Positions 16,997-25,152 of a stretch of DNA of 56,915 nt are shown here, in pieces (the stretch's first letter is position 1; every line of letters starts with the position of its first letter). The notes below the pieces were generated by a model. The model did no database searches. It was not told the DNA's origin and saw nothing but the letters and a program-made list of their open reading frames with translations. The DNA comes from DAOOOU01 sp964435635. GTDB lineage: Bacteria; Bacillota_I; Bacilli_A; RF39; UBA660. Location of the stretch: assembly GCA_964435635.1 (NCBI GenBank), contig CAYSZU010000002.1:1-56915 (forward strand). The letters are read 5' to 3'. The translations under genes were made by a program, and so were the position numbers.

Positions 16997-18700
16997 CTAA
17001 ATCCTCACCATCAATATAATTAACGAATTTAATTCATCTAATATCACAATTCGATATTCTTTACTTTCATAAACACATTTTTTTGCACTATTTAATTTAA
17101 CAACAAATCCAGTTTTAATTAGTTCGGCTTTAAAAGTCTCAGCCATCATCATTGAACTAACATAATGAGCAATCTCATTTTGATACCTTAAACTAACAAT
17201 CCCGGCTTGGTAATTCGCTTTTGTTAAAGGCAGAATAATACTATCGCTTAAATTACCAAGCTGGTTATATTCTCGCCATATTTTAGATGGGATATTATTG
17301 ATTATTTTCTCTTGGTTGATTTTTTGATAATAATTATCTTTTAGTTCTTGATAAGATACACTTGGGATTTCTGTTTCACTATTTATAAGCATATCTTGAA
17401 TAGATTTTAAATATTTGCTATTTAAACCAACTGAGATGCTAGAATCTAATGCTTCTGATACTGCCATGCCAATTAATTGACCTTGACGGTTATATAAAGG
17501 ACTACCTTGATCAGAATTAGCTAAAGGAAGCAAACTACTAATCTGCTCTCCTGCTTCAATAATAATCCCCGAAGTCATTGAAAGACCTTGATTGGTTTTT
17601 GAATTGATTGTAATAATTGGATTATTAACCTTCAAAATACTACTATCACCAATTTCAACAACTTGGCCTATTTTTTCAGCCAATTTAATAACAACAACAT
17701 CTAATTCAGCAGAATAAGTAACAACTCCAATCATGTTAAATATCTTATTGTCATGATTAGAAATAATAATATTCTGCCCGTTAGTTAAAGCCGATTCAAG
17801 ATAACGCCAGCTAGTGACAATATAGCCTGGCGCGATAAAGAATCCAGTTGCTGAGCCAATAATACTTTTATCATAATAAGTATCTAATGATACTATATCT
17901 TGTTGATAGCGATTATAAATTGCTGTTGTTTCGCCATCTGTTAAACTATTTAGTTGCGTATAATCATATATTTTTGCTTCAGCATAATATTTTGTGTTAA
18001 TCGCTTTACCAATTGTTTCGTTAGCCGAAACGGTTTTCATAAAAGTAGTTAAACTATCTTTTGTCTCGGCCATTATCCAATATAATTTATATTCTTGATC
18101 ACTTAATTTATAAAAATAAGTAAGAATTAAATTTGTTTTAACCGTTAGTAATTCTTTTGGTTTTTCTGGGTTACTTTTTTCAATTAAGATATCTTTTAAT
18201 ACAGTCCGCGCAACAATATAATCTTTTGTTGCAAATATTTTAACTTGACCTTTATCATAATAAATAATATTTTTTTCAGTAATTGTTTTTAACATTCCAG
18301 GAATGTTAACTCCGGTAATAGTATCATCATTATATTCTGGTGAGAGGCGATCTACTTCCCCACTCTCATTTAAAGGAATTTTTGGGGCATAACGTAATGC
18401 AAAAAGAGCCTCTCTTCTTTTTGCATAAAGGATATAATCATTATTATTAATTCCAGGATCACCAAGTAATAAGTATGTAATTCGATCGCTTAATTCAGTC
18501 AACTCGGTAACTAATTCATGGTTTATACCAGGACTAAGATTAGTAATTGCAAACTTAGGATCAAATAAACTAGTTTGATAAGCATTATCTTTAGAAACAG
18601 TAAAATTAAGATTTCTTATTAAAAGTTTTCTTTCTTCAGCCGTAACAAAAAAAGCAATTATTAATAAACAAACTAACCCAAATAATAACTTTTTCTTCAT
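16997..18700 (-). CDS. Secreted trypsin-fold pseudoprotease (HtrA-like)
   Basis: A signal peptide (about 3-20) precedes a unique N-terminal region (to about 275), a trypsin-like domain (about 280-430) and a short C-terminal region. The fold is clear from GSATGFFIAPGYIVTSWRY, the Asp strand ELDVVVIKL and DQGSPLYNRQGQLIGM. Of the catalytic triad only Asp334 remains: the His position (VTNxH in HtrA) is Arg299, and the Ser of GNSGGP is Gln398. It therefore should not cleave peptides and may bind or regulate. It lies between a metallopeptidase and a membrane protein in one operon, which fits a regulatory or chaperone partner. Confidence 0.78.
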   Translation of the reverse strand: MKKKLLFGLVCLLIIAFFVTAEERKLLIRNLNFTVSKDNAYQTSLFDPKFAITNLSPGINHELVTELTELSDRITYLLLGDPGINNNDYILYAKRREALFALRYAPKIPLNESGEVDRLSPEYNDDTITGVNIPGMLKTITEKNIIYYDKGQVKIFATKDYIVARTVLKDILIEKSNPEKPKELLTVKTNLILTYFYKLSDQEYKLYWIMAETKDSLTTFMKTVSANETIGKAINTKYYAEAKIYDYTQLNSLTDGETTAIYNRYQQDIVSLDTYYDKSIIGSATGFFIAPGYIVTSWRYLESALTNGQNIIISNHDNKIFNMIGVVTYSAELDVVVIKLAEKIGQVVEIGDSSILKVNNPIITINSKTNQGLSMTSGIIIEAGEQISSLLPLANSDQGSPLYNRQGQLIGMAVSEALDSSISVGLNSKYLKSIQDMLINSETEIPSVSYQELKDNYYQKINQEKIINNIPSKIWREYNQLGNLSDSIILPLTKANYQAGIVSLRYQNEIAHYVSSMMMAETFKAELIKTGFVVKLNSAKKCVYESKEYRIVILDELNSLIILMVRI

Positions 18701-18715
18701 CAGATAACCTCCTAT

Positions 18716-19555
18716 CTAAGATAGTCTTTCTTTTAAAACAGCAACTATTTCTTGACTAGCTAAAGCTGCATTAGTTTTATTAATATAGTAATCATGGAAT
18801 GCTTCAGCAATAGTTTCATCATATATATCTTTTTTGTTTTCATCAACGGCTAAGGCATAACTAGAAATACTTGCTCTAAAATCAAGTAGTGATATTTTAT
18901 CGTATTTCTTAAGATAGTTTTGATAGGCCTTTTCAATAATCTTTAACGAAGTAATTCCCTTATCCCAATCATTAAATAAACTCGTTAAAGCTTGCTGCTC
19001 AGTCTCTTTAACATATATAAGCGAATTAATTTGATAATTTTGATAAGCTACTAAAAAAGAAAGATAATGACCAAATTCATGAGCAAGAGGCGTTGTTTTT
19101 GTTGCATTAAGGGGAAAATAACCACTTAAGGCAGCTAACTCAATTTCGCTTTGCATAAATGGTTCGTTTAAATAATAATAACTATTTAAGCCAATTAGGG
19201 TTTTATAGACCCAAGGAAAAGAAGTTCTACTATTAGCTGAAGCAAAAAACCTAGCCCCATAAAAAATAGCAAGATAATTGTAATCAAGTGTTGTATTAGT
19301 TAAAGTTAAATTAGTCAGATAACCTCTAGCATTAGGAAAGTCATTATAAACAGTTGCTACAACCTGCTCTAGTTCTCTAGCAAAGGCTAAATCCATCTCG
19401 CATAGATTAACCGCCATAATACCATAATTATTAATGATTGACTGCTCAATTACGCTAATCCCATTATTAGGACAGTTATTTTTCTCTAAGAGTGAATCAG
19501 CGATTATTTTTTGTTGGGCAGCTGTTTTAGAAGTTAGCTCAAGGCGATCATACAC
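18716..19555 (-). CDS. Extracytoplasmic HExxH metallopeptidase, C-terminal part of a split gene
   Basis: The zinc motif HEFGH (residues 159-163 of this frame) marks a zinc metallopeptidase-like domain; the third ligand is not obvious. The frame is open upstream to about 19704 without a start codon: the extra 48 codons encode a Pro/Glu/Lys-rich linker with PPIDEKEV and NKPEEV. That linker joins, by a -1 shift near 19704-19709, the zinc-ribbon and membrane segment encoded at 19699-19890. The ATG at 19555 has no ribosome site. I read this as the body of one protein of about 390 aa whose gene is broken or mis-assembled. It is the second part of the operon that continues with the pseudoprotease. 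Confidence 0.6.
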   Translation of the reverse strand: MYDRLELTSKTAAQQKIIADSLLEKNNCPNNGISVIEQSIINNYGIMAVNLCEMDLAFARELEQVVATVYNDFPNARGYLTNLTLTNTTLDYNYLAIFYGARFFASANSRTSFPWVYKTLIGLNSYYYLNEPFMQSEIELAALSGYFPLNATKTTPLAHEFGHYLSFLVAYQNYQINSLIYVKETEQQALTSLFNDWDKGITSLKIIEKAYQNYLKKYDKISLLDFRASISSYALAVDENKKDIYDETIAEAFHDYYINKTNAALASQEIVAVLKERLS

Positions 19556-19698
19556 ATTATCAAAATCAACATATGTTTCACCAGCATTTTTCGTTTCAAT
19601 TCGAATTACTTCTTCTGGTTTATTTACTTCAGTTGGTTTTTGATCAAGAACCTCTTTTTCATCGATTGGGGGCGAAGTAATTAACCCAATTTGTGACT

Positions 19699-19890
19699 TT
19701 AAAGCGTCGTTTGATATTTATATAAAAAAAAGCTAAAAAGAAGAAATGAACCACCAAGGCTTATAAAACTAATAGCAACTAATATTTTTGCTGAGGTTTT
19801 AAGTTTCTTTTTAACTTCTACAGGTGAACCGCAATAGCCACAACAATCAGACCCGATAATTAATAATTGATGACAATTTCGACACTTCAC
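19699..19890 (-). CDS. Zinc-ribbon membrane segment, N-terminal part of the split metallopeptidase gene
   Basis: A GTG start lies ten bases after AGGAGG. The product has a zinc ribbon (CRNC near residues 3-6 and CGYCG near 17-20) facing the cytoplasm, then one membrane helix (about 34-57), and stops after 63 residues. A cytoplasmic zinc ribbon joined to one helix and an extracellular domain is a common layout in low-GC Firmicutes. The continuation is found in the -1 frame; one extra A in the CAAACG stretch would fuse the two parts. Confidence 0.6.
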   Translation of the reverse strand: MKCRNCHQLLIIGSDCCGYCGSPVEVKKKLKTSAKILVAISFISLGGSFLLFSFFLYKYQTTL

Positions 19891-19964
19891 TAGCGATACA
19901 CCTCCTATTATTTAATTATATCATAATATCTATTAATAACAATCATTGGCAAAGCAATAATAAT

Positions 19965-19992
19965 TTGACTAAATAGAAAAATAGTGTATAAT
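19965..19992 (+). promoter_or_regulatory. Promoter of rpsD
   Basis: TTGACT (19965-19970), 16 bases, TATAAT (19987-19992). Transcription should start near 20000, leaving a leader of about 157 bases. Confidence 0.8.
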
Positions 19993-19999
19993 TATCTTT

Positions 20000-20150
20000 G
20001 CGATGTATTTGGCAGCGTTAATTGATTAAATAATGTGTTTATTACCAATTTGGTTTAGTAGTATTCCGGGCTGCCCGGAAGAAAATAATTTAATAAACTC
20101 CCTATGTTGATTAATTAACATCCACTATATAGCAAATATATAGAAAGGAG
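20000..20150 (+). promoter_or_regulatory. Structured rpsD leader, likely S4 autoregulatory element
   Basis: The leader can form nested helices: GTTTATTA (20037-20044) with TAATAAAC (20091-20098), enclosing TTCCGGG/CCCGGAA (20064-20070 with 20074-20080), and an outer GTTAATT (20017-20023) with AATTAAC (20113-20119). A further CTATATA/TATATAG hairpin (about 20125-20143) sits just before the AAAGGAG ribosome site. Bacillus S4 represses its own gene by binding such a pseudoknotted leader. The family assignment rests on position and shape, not on a model match. Confidence 0.6.
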
Positions 20151-20156
20151 ATTCTT

Positions 20157-20759
20157 ATGTCTAGATATATAGGTCCAGTTTATAAAAAAGCAAGACGTTT
20201 AGGTTTTTCTATTCTAGAAAACGGTAAAGAACTAGCTCGTCGTCCTTATGCTCCTGGTATTCATGGCGCTGATCGCCGACGTAAAGTTAGTGAGTATGGT
20301 GTTCAGTTATTAGAAAAACAAAAAGTTAGATTCTTATATGGCTTAGGTGAAAAACAATTTCATAAGACTTTTGAAAAAGCAGCTAAGATGAAAGGCGTTA
20401 CTGGTGATAATTTATTAAAATTACTAGAAACTCGTCTTGATAGTATTGTCTTTCGATTAGGAATGGCTAAAACAAGAAGAGCCTCTCGTCAAGTTGTTAA
20501 TCATGGTCATATAACTGTTAATGGTAGTAAGGTTGACATTCCTTCTTTTCAAGTTAAACCTGGTGATGTGATTTCGATTAAAGAACAATCAATTGATCAT
20601 CCAGCAATTAAAGAAGCAGTTACAGCGACCTTAGCTCGTCCTGCTTATGTTGAATTTGATGATAAAAAAATGATCGGTACTTTGTTAAGATTACCAGATC
20701 GTAGTGAATTAAATCAAGAAATTGATGAATCCCTAATTGTCGAATTTTACAATCGTTAA
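20157..20759 (+). CDS. rpsD: 30S ribosomal protein S4
   Basis: A primary 16S-binding protein and probable self-repressor. The start MSRYIGPVYKKARRLG, the RRPYAPGIHG stretch, and the S4 RNA-binding domain (about 92-155, with LETRLDSIVFRLGMAKTRRA and RQVVNHGHITVNG) are all intact. The Cys zinc motif of some S4 proteins is absent, as in the zinc-free form. The length is the usual 200 aa. The gene is monocistronic, ending in a hairpin shared with the convergent M16 peptidase gene. Confidence 0.97.
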   Translation: MSRYIGPVYKKARRLGFSILENGKELARRPYAPGIHGADRRRKVSEYGVQLLEKQKVRFLYGLGEKQFHKTFEKAAKMKGVTGDNLLKLLETRLDSIVFRLGMAKTRRASRQVVNHGHITVNGSKVDIPSFQVKPGDVISIKEQSIDHPAIKEAVTATLARPAYVEFDDKKMIGTLLRLPDRSELNQEIDESLIVEFYNR

Positions 20760-20768
20760 AATAATAAG

Positions 20769-20798
20769 AAAAACAATTTCAATTACGAAATTGTTTTT
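20769..20798. terminator. Bidirectional terminator between rpsD and the M16 genes
   Basis: The stem AAAAACAATTTC/GAAATTGTTTTT with a six-base loop is followed by T on both strands. The M16 stop codon lies inside the loop. Confidence 0.88.
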
Positions 20799-22078
20799 TT
20801 ATGAGGTAATAAAACTGTAACACTTTCCTGATCAGTATTAATTAATTTAATTACGCTTTCAATTTCGGTCATTTTAATATTTGTATAAATATCAAAATAA
20901 TCATCAACAACGTGACCATAAGTAATTAAATCGCCTTGGATATCATAATTTATGTTTTCAATATTATCATATGAACGAACTAAACTAGCGATATTAGCAC
21001 GTCGACGGCGAAGCAACATTTCTTCATCAAAAGTCAGATTATTCATTTTTTCTTTAATAATCTTAACGATCTCATTTGGAAAATAAGTATCAACAGCAAT
21101 ACTAATTATAATAAAAGGACTTGAATTATAACTAGCACTTGAATATGACATACTAGTTATTTTGCCTTCTTCACTAAGTTTTTCTTTAAGTTCAGAACTA
21201 GGCCCAAAATTACTTCGTAAAATATAACTAATCATTACTCCTAAATAACCATCAGGATATTCATCAAACTTCTTGCGCTTAATCTTAAATGATATTTTAA
21301 CCGTCGGCATTTCAACATTTGTTCTGATTTCACGATATTTTCGCGCGACTGTTGAGGGCTCAGTAACTCTTTTAATTATTGGATATCGATAAGGAGGGAA
21401 CGTCTTTTTATTTTGATTATTTCTGATAATTGCCATTGCTTCTAGCGGCTTAAAATTACCCGTTATAATAACAAACATGTTTTTAGGATGATAGAAGTTA
21501 TCATGAATTAATTTTAGTTTAGCGGCCGTAATCTTTCTTATATCACTGATTTCTCCGGTGATACGATTACGGTGTTTATCGTAATGAAAGATCCCTTGAT
21601 TAGAGCCGAAATATAATAAAGAACCAGGTTTATTCTTATTCATTTTTATTTCTTCAACAACAATATTTTGCTCTTTAGCAACATTTTTCTTAGTAAAATA
21701 TGGAATTGTTACATAATCTAATAAATGCTCTAAGTTTTCTTGAAAAAAAGTTGAGGATAATACTTCATAAGTAGTATCACTAAATGAAGTATAAGCATTT
21801 ATTGATGAACCTAATTGCTCAAAATATTTTGTGGCCGAACTATTTTCCCCTTCATTAAAATTAACATGTTCTAAGAAATGAGCAATCCCATTAGGAACTT
21901 GGCGGAATGTTTTTTCGCCTTTAAATTTAAATTCAGTATGAAGGGCACCATAACGGGCTGTGAATGTAATAAAAAAATTATTCACCTGGTTATTTGGCAT
22001 CATATATACTTGTAAACCATTTTTACATCGGGCAAATAAGATCTTTTCATTTACGCCTTTAATAATTATTTCTTTCAT
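20783..22078 (-). CDS. M16-family zinc peptidase (YmfH-like)
   Basis: The inverted zinc motif HFLEH (residues 67-71) followed by NEGENSSATKYFEQLGSSINAYTS is diagnostic for the catalytic M16 half. The fold continues through a second, noncatalytic half, giving 431 aa. In Bacillus ymfF-ymfH a motif-less and a motif-bearing subunit work together; here the same pair overlaps by one base (TAATG). Such pairs process signal or regulatory peptides, but the substrate here is unknown. Confidence 0.92.
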   Translation of the reverse strand: MKEIIIKGVNEKILFARCKNGLQVYMMPNNQVNNFFITFTARYGALHTEFKFKGEKTFRQVPNGIAHFLEHVNFNEGENSSATKYFEQLGSSINAYTSFSDTTYEVLSSTFFQENLEHLLDYVTIPYFTKKNVAKEQNIVVEEIKMNKNKPGSLLYFGSNQGIFHYDKHRNRITGEISDIRKITAAKLKLIHDNFYHPKNMFVIITGNFKPLEAMAIIRNNQNKKTFPPYRYPIIKRVTEPSTVARKYREIRTNVEMPTVKISFKIKRKKFDEYPDGYLGVMISYILRSNFGPSSELKEKLSEEGKITSMSYSSASYNSSPFIIISIAVDTYFPNEIVKIIKEKMNNLTFDEEMLLRRRRANIASLVRSYDNIENINYDIQGDLITYGHVVDDYFDIYTNIKMTEIESVIKLINTDQESVTVLLPHKKTIS

Positions 22079-23337
22079 TATTTTTCACCATCACTTAATA
22101 AATAAATTGTATTTATTTTCATCTTTTTGGCTAAGTCTTGGACTTCATTCTTAGTTATTTTTTCTAAAGCAATAATTTCATCTTCATATAATGGTACTTG
22201 GTCTAAGTAGTTAAATAAATAATTACTAGCAATATCTACTTGACTATCTTGAGCCATTTTAATATGTGATAAAACTTTAGTCTTACTATTAATAAATTCT
22301 TGATCACTTATATCTTCAATCATCTCTTGCATCGTTTTTTTAATAATGGCAACAGCTTCTTCATAGTTTTTTTTATCAATGCCTGTACTAATAATTAATA
22401 AATCTTCTCTTTTACGAAAGAAACTTGAAACACTATAACAAAGGGATTTTTCTTCCCGTAAATGCCTAGCTAATTTTGTTTCTAATGAACCTGAGCCAAG
22501 AATAATATTATAAATTGAATATATCAAATCTCTTTCCCTTTTAGTTGGTTCTAAAATATTATAAATCATTACTAAACGAGCTTGCTTATAGTTATCAACT
22601 TCTTTTATTATTTGAGCTTTAGCTCTTGGTTTATTTGTAATAAATAATTTTGGTTCGCAAGCTATCACCTTAGGGCGAATAAAGTTTTTCTTAACTAATT
22701 CAACCATATAATCCATGTCTAAATCACCAATTATAGTAATATCACATTTATTACTAGCAATTACTTCTTGATATGTTTTTACTAAGCTTTTAGGAGTAAT
22801 CTGAGATAAATCTTCTAAATATCCACTCGCGTTATAACTTGAAGGTGACTCCTCATCCATTAAAATGAGACTACGACGAACGGCATAACTAGCCGCCTTT
22901 GCTTTAATACTTTTTATTTCAGCTTCCAGTCTTGATTTAATAAATATAAAATCACGATCAGGAAATTGGCCTTGCTTAATATTCGGTTTTAAAAGTAGTT
23001 CGAAAACAAATTCAAAAATCTGTTCAACCGTTCCAGGATCACAATATTTAGGATTTAAAAAATTGATGCCAGCACTATTAATCGCCATTTTTCCTAAGTA
23101 AGAACTACTCATTGTTATTCCTGTATTATATAAAGTTTCTGCTTTAATCACGATATCTTTATTTTTCGGATAATTAAGACTAGATCGTACTAAGATATCA
23201 CCAACTAAATTACGAGCGGTTATTTTTTCTTTAACCAATTCATTACGAAAAGCAATATCAAGAACACAGTTTTTAAATTTATCAATCTTTAAAGTGTGAA
23301 TCATGTATGATTCTTGCTCATATCTTTTATATTCCAT
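22078..23337 (-). CDS. Inactive M16-family partner (YmfF-like)
   Basis: A 419-aa M16-fold protein without an HxxEH motif; the region corresponding to the active site reads LVGDILVRSSLNYPKNKD. Later parts keep family features such as EVIASNKCDITIIGDLD and SGSLETKLARHLREEKSLCYSVSS, the R/Y substrate-binding part. It is the first gene of the operon and should form a heterodimer with the catalytic subunit encoded directly downstream. Confidence 0.88.
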   Translation of the reverse strand: MEYKRYEQESYMIHTLKIDKFKNCVLDIAFRNELVKEKITARNLVGDILVRSSLNYPKNKDIVIKAETLYNTGITMSSSYLGKMAINSAGINFLNPKYCDPGTVEQIFEFVFELLLKPNIKQGQFPDRDFIFIKSRLEAEIKSIKAKAASYAVRRSLILMDEESPSSYNASGYLEDLSQITPKSLVKTYQEVIASNKCDITIIGDLDMDYMVELVKKNFIRPKVIACEPKLFITNKPRAKAQIIKEVDNYKQARLVMIYNILEPTKRERDLIYSIYNIILGSGSLETKLARHLREEKSLCYSVSSFFRKREDLLIISTGIDKKNYEEAVAIIKKTMQEMIEDISDQEFINSKTKVLSHIKMAQDSQVDIASNYLFNYLDQVPLYEDEIIALEKITKNEVQDLAKKMKINTIYLLSDGEK

Positions 23338-23393
23338 ATTTTTTCCTCAATATCTAACCCATCAATAGTAATCTTATTTTACCTTATTTTATT

Positions 23394-23424
23394 CCAAAAG
23401 AAAAGACTCATTGAGTCTTTTCTT
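23394..23424 (-). terminator. Terminator of the beta-propeller gene
   Basis: A 13-pair near-perfect stem (23398-23410 with 23412-23424), effectively closing with a small loop around CATTG; the minus-strand arm ends TTTTCTTTT. Confidence 0.82.
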
Positions 23425-25081
23425 AATATTGACTAACGATTAACGGTTCAGAATAATCAGTTACATCTTTAGCTACTTTAATCTCGTTCTTTCCATCAAA
23501 ACGATATAAAGAACCAGATCCTACTTCATAATCCTTTAAGATATAGATTAACTTATCATTAATATAGGCAAAGCTATAAACATCAGAACTAATTTCTTTT
23601 AATTTTCGACCGTTATAACTATATAACTTCCCTTCACCATCTTTATAATCAGAAATAAAGTAAATTAAATCATGGTCACGATTTTCAACAAAAGAACTAT
23701 AAATACTAACATCATCAGCAACCTCTTCAACTTTTCCTTTAACAGCTATTTGTAATTTTGCATCATCATTAGTTCCGCTAATAAATAGACAGCCTTTAGT
23801 AAAAGTACGATTTAATCCGCTTAAAACTTTTGAAGCAATTTTTTCTGCTTCTTTTACTTTAGCACCACTTATCTTGGCGTAATATAAAATATATGTCGTT
23901 TCGTAATCATCATCAGTTTTACCAATTGAATAATATAATTCATCACCATTACGAATATAGGCCTCACCTAATTCTATATTATTGGCAACCTTAACAGCTT
24001 CTTTATCGCCTTTTTTATAGTATAAATCCGCAGTTGAATAATCATCGCTATATTCACCATATAATATCTGCAAAGTCTTTACATCAGCAAAATAAGTTAT
24101 TTCAACATCATCAGCTATTTTGGTTGATTTACCATTTTTATAATAAAACACTTCTTCGTCGGCAGAATAAATAAACGCCGAATAATCATCATTTGAATCT
24201 AATAATTGACATTCTTCATCAACTAATTCTTCAACCTTTTGATTACTTATCTTATAAGAATACAATTCGCCATCTTCGTTATAAAAGACAACAACACTTT
24301 GATCATTACTTATTCTTGCTCCTGAAACATCAGATTCGATTTTAGTCGAATCATCTTTACTAGCTTTTAAACTACTAACATATAAATTATTAGCTTTTAT
24401 ATAAAAGATTTTTGTGGCTGTTGTTCCAACAACCATATCAATGCTTTTAGTAATTCGTGCCGTTGTTTTATAATCATAAACATATAAGTCATAATCATCA
24501 TTAGTATAATAAACATATTTATCATTTTTTGAAAAAGCAAACTCATTTACTTCTTTATCAATCTTTTCTGGTTCATCAGCTTTATTAACGTTCAAAAAAT
24601 AAAGGGTATTATCTTTAGTATATAAAACCTTTTTCTCCGTTTCATTAGCATAAACAACTTCATAGCTTTTGCCATCAACACTAGTTATTTTGTCAGCTTC
24701 TTGCTTCTTTGCGTTAATAACCATTAAGTCACCATCTTCATTTCTAAATACTAATGAATAGTTAGGTTCTTTTTGCCCGAAAAACATAGTACTTAAAACA
24801 ATTAGAATAATAATGGCTAGTAAAACAATCCCACCTATTTTAAAATACTTCATCCTCGTAATTTTTTCAAATCCACCTTTAATTTTAGCAAGCAGAGCTG
24901 CTTTTTTACTCTCTTGATTAATTTGAACTACTTCTGGTTGATTAACTGTTTCAGTTGGTTGACTAATCACATCCGGTTGACTCGTTAATTCCGTTGGTTG
25001 GCTAATCACCTCTGGTTGATTGGTTGCTTCCGTTGGTTGATTAACCACTTCTGGTTCAGTTATTGTTCCTTCTTCTTTCAT
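23423..25081 (-). CDS. Membrane-anchored beta-propeller protein, 552 aa
   Basis: A cytoplasmic N-terminal region contains three 13-residue repeats (QPTE..NQPEVIS type, residues 15-53). One membrane helix (about 80-101) follows, then an extracellular part of about 440 residues made of repeated short strands such as KYVYYTNDDYDLYVYD and TKIFYIKANNLYVSSL. This periodicity suggests a TolB- or DUF5050-like propeller of six or more blades. No enzyme motif is seen; binding of a ligand or envelope polymer is a guess. It has its own promoter and terminator. Confidence 0.65.
   Translation of the reverse strand: MKEEGTITEPEVVNQPTEATNQPEVISQPTELTSQPDVISQPTETVNQPEVVQINQESKKAALLAKIKGGFEKITRMKYFKIGGIVLLAIIILIVLSTMFFGQKEPNYSLVFRNEDGDLMVINAKKQEADKITSVDGKSYEVVYANETEKKVLYTKDNTLYFLNVNKADEPEKIDKEVNEFAFSKNDKYVYYTNDDYDLYVYDYKTTARITKSIDMVVGTTATKIFYIKANNLYVSSLKASKDDSTKIESDVSGARISNDQSVVVFYNEDGELYSYKISNQKVEELVDEECQLLDSNDDYSAFIYSADEEVFYYKNGKSTKIADDVEITYFADVKTLQILYGEYSDDYSTADLYYKKGDKEAVKVANNIELGEAYIRNGDELYYSIGKTDDDYETTYILYYAKISGAKVKEAEKIASKVLSGLNRTFTKGCLFISGTNDDAKLQIAVKGKVEEVADDVSIYSSFVENRDHDLIYFISDYKDGEGKLYSYNGRKLKEISSDVYSFAYINDKLIYILKDYEVGSGSLYRFDGKNEIKVAKDVTDYSEPLIVSQY
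24923..25039 (-). repeat. Three 39-bp coding repeats
   Basis: Three tandem units encode 13-residue repeats of the form QPTExxxQPxVxx. The number of units can vary by slippage or recombination, and they sit in the cytoplasmic tail before the membrane helix. Confidence 0.85.
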
Positions 25082-25120
25082 ATTGTTCTCCTTACTTTAT
25101 AAGATAATCTTATTATCTTT

Positions 25121-25149
25121 ATTATATTTTTTTTACACTTTATTGTCAA
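25121..25149 (-). promoter_or_regulatory. Promoter of the beta-propeller gene
   Basis: Perfect TTGACA (minus strand, 25144-25149), 17 bases, perfect TATAAT (25121-25126); one of the strongest-looking promoters in the window. An imperfect GATAAT/ATTATC hairpin lies in the leader. Confidence 0.88.
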
Positions 25150-25152
25150 TTG

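Noticed and set aside
24923..25039. CRISPR-like tandem repeat
   Set aside because: The 39-bp units are directly adjacent, have no spacers and encode in-frame protein repeats. No CRISPR array was found in the window.
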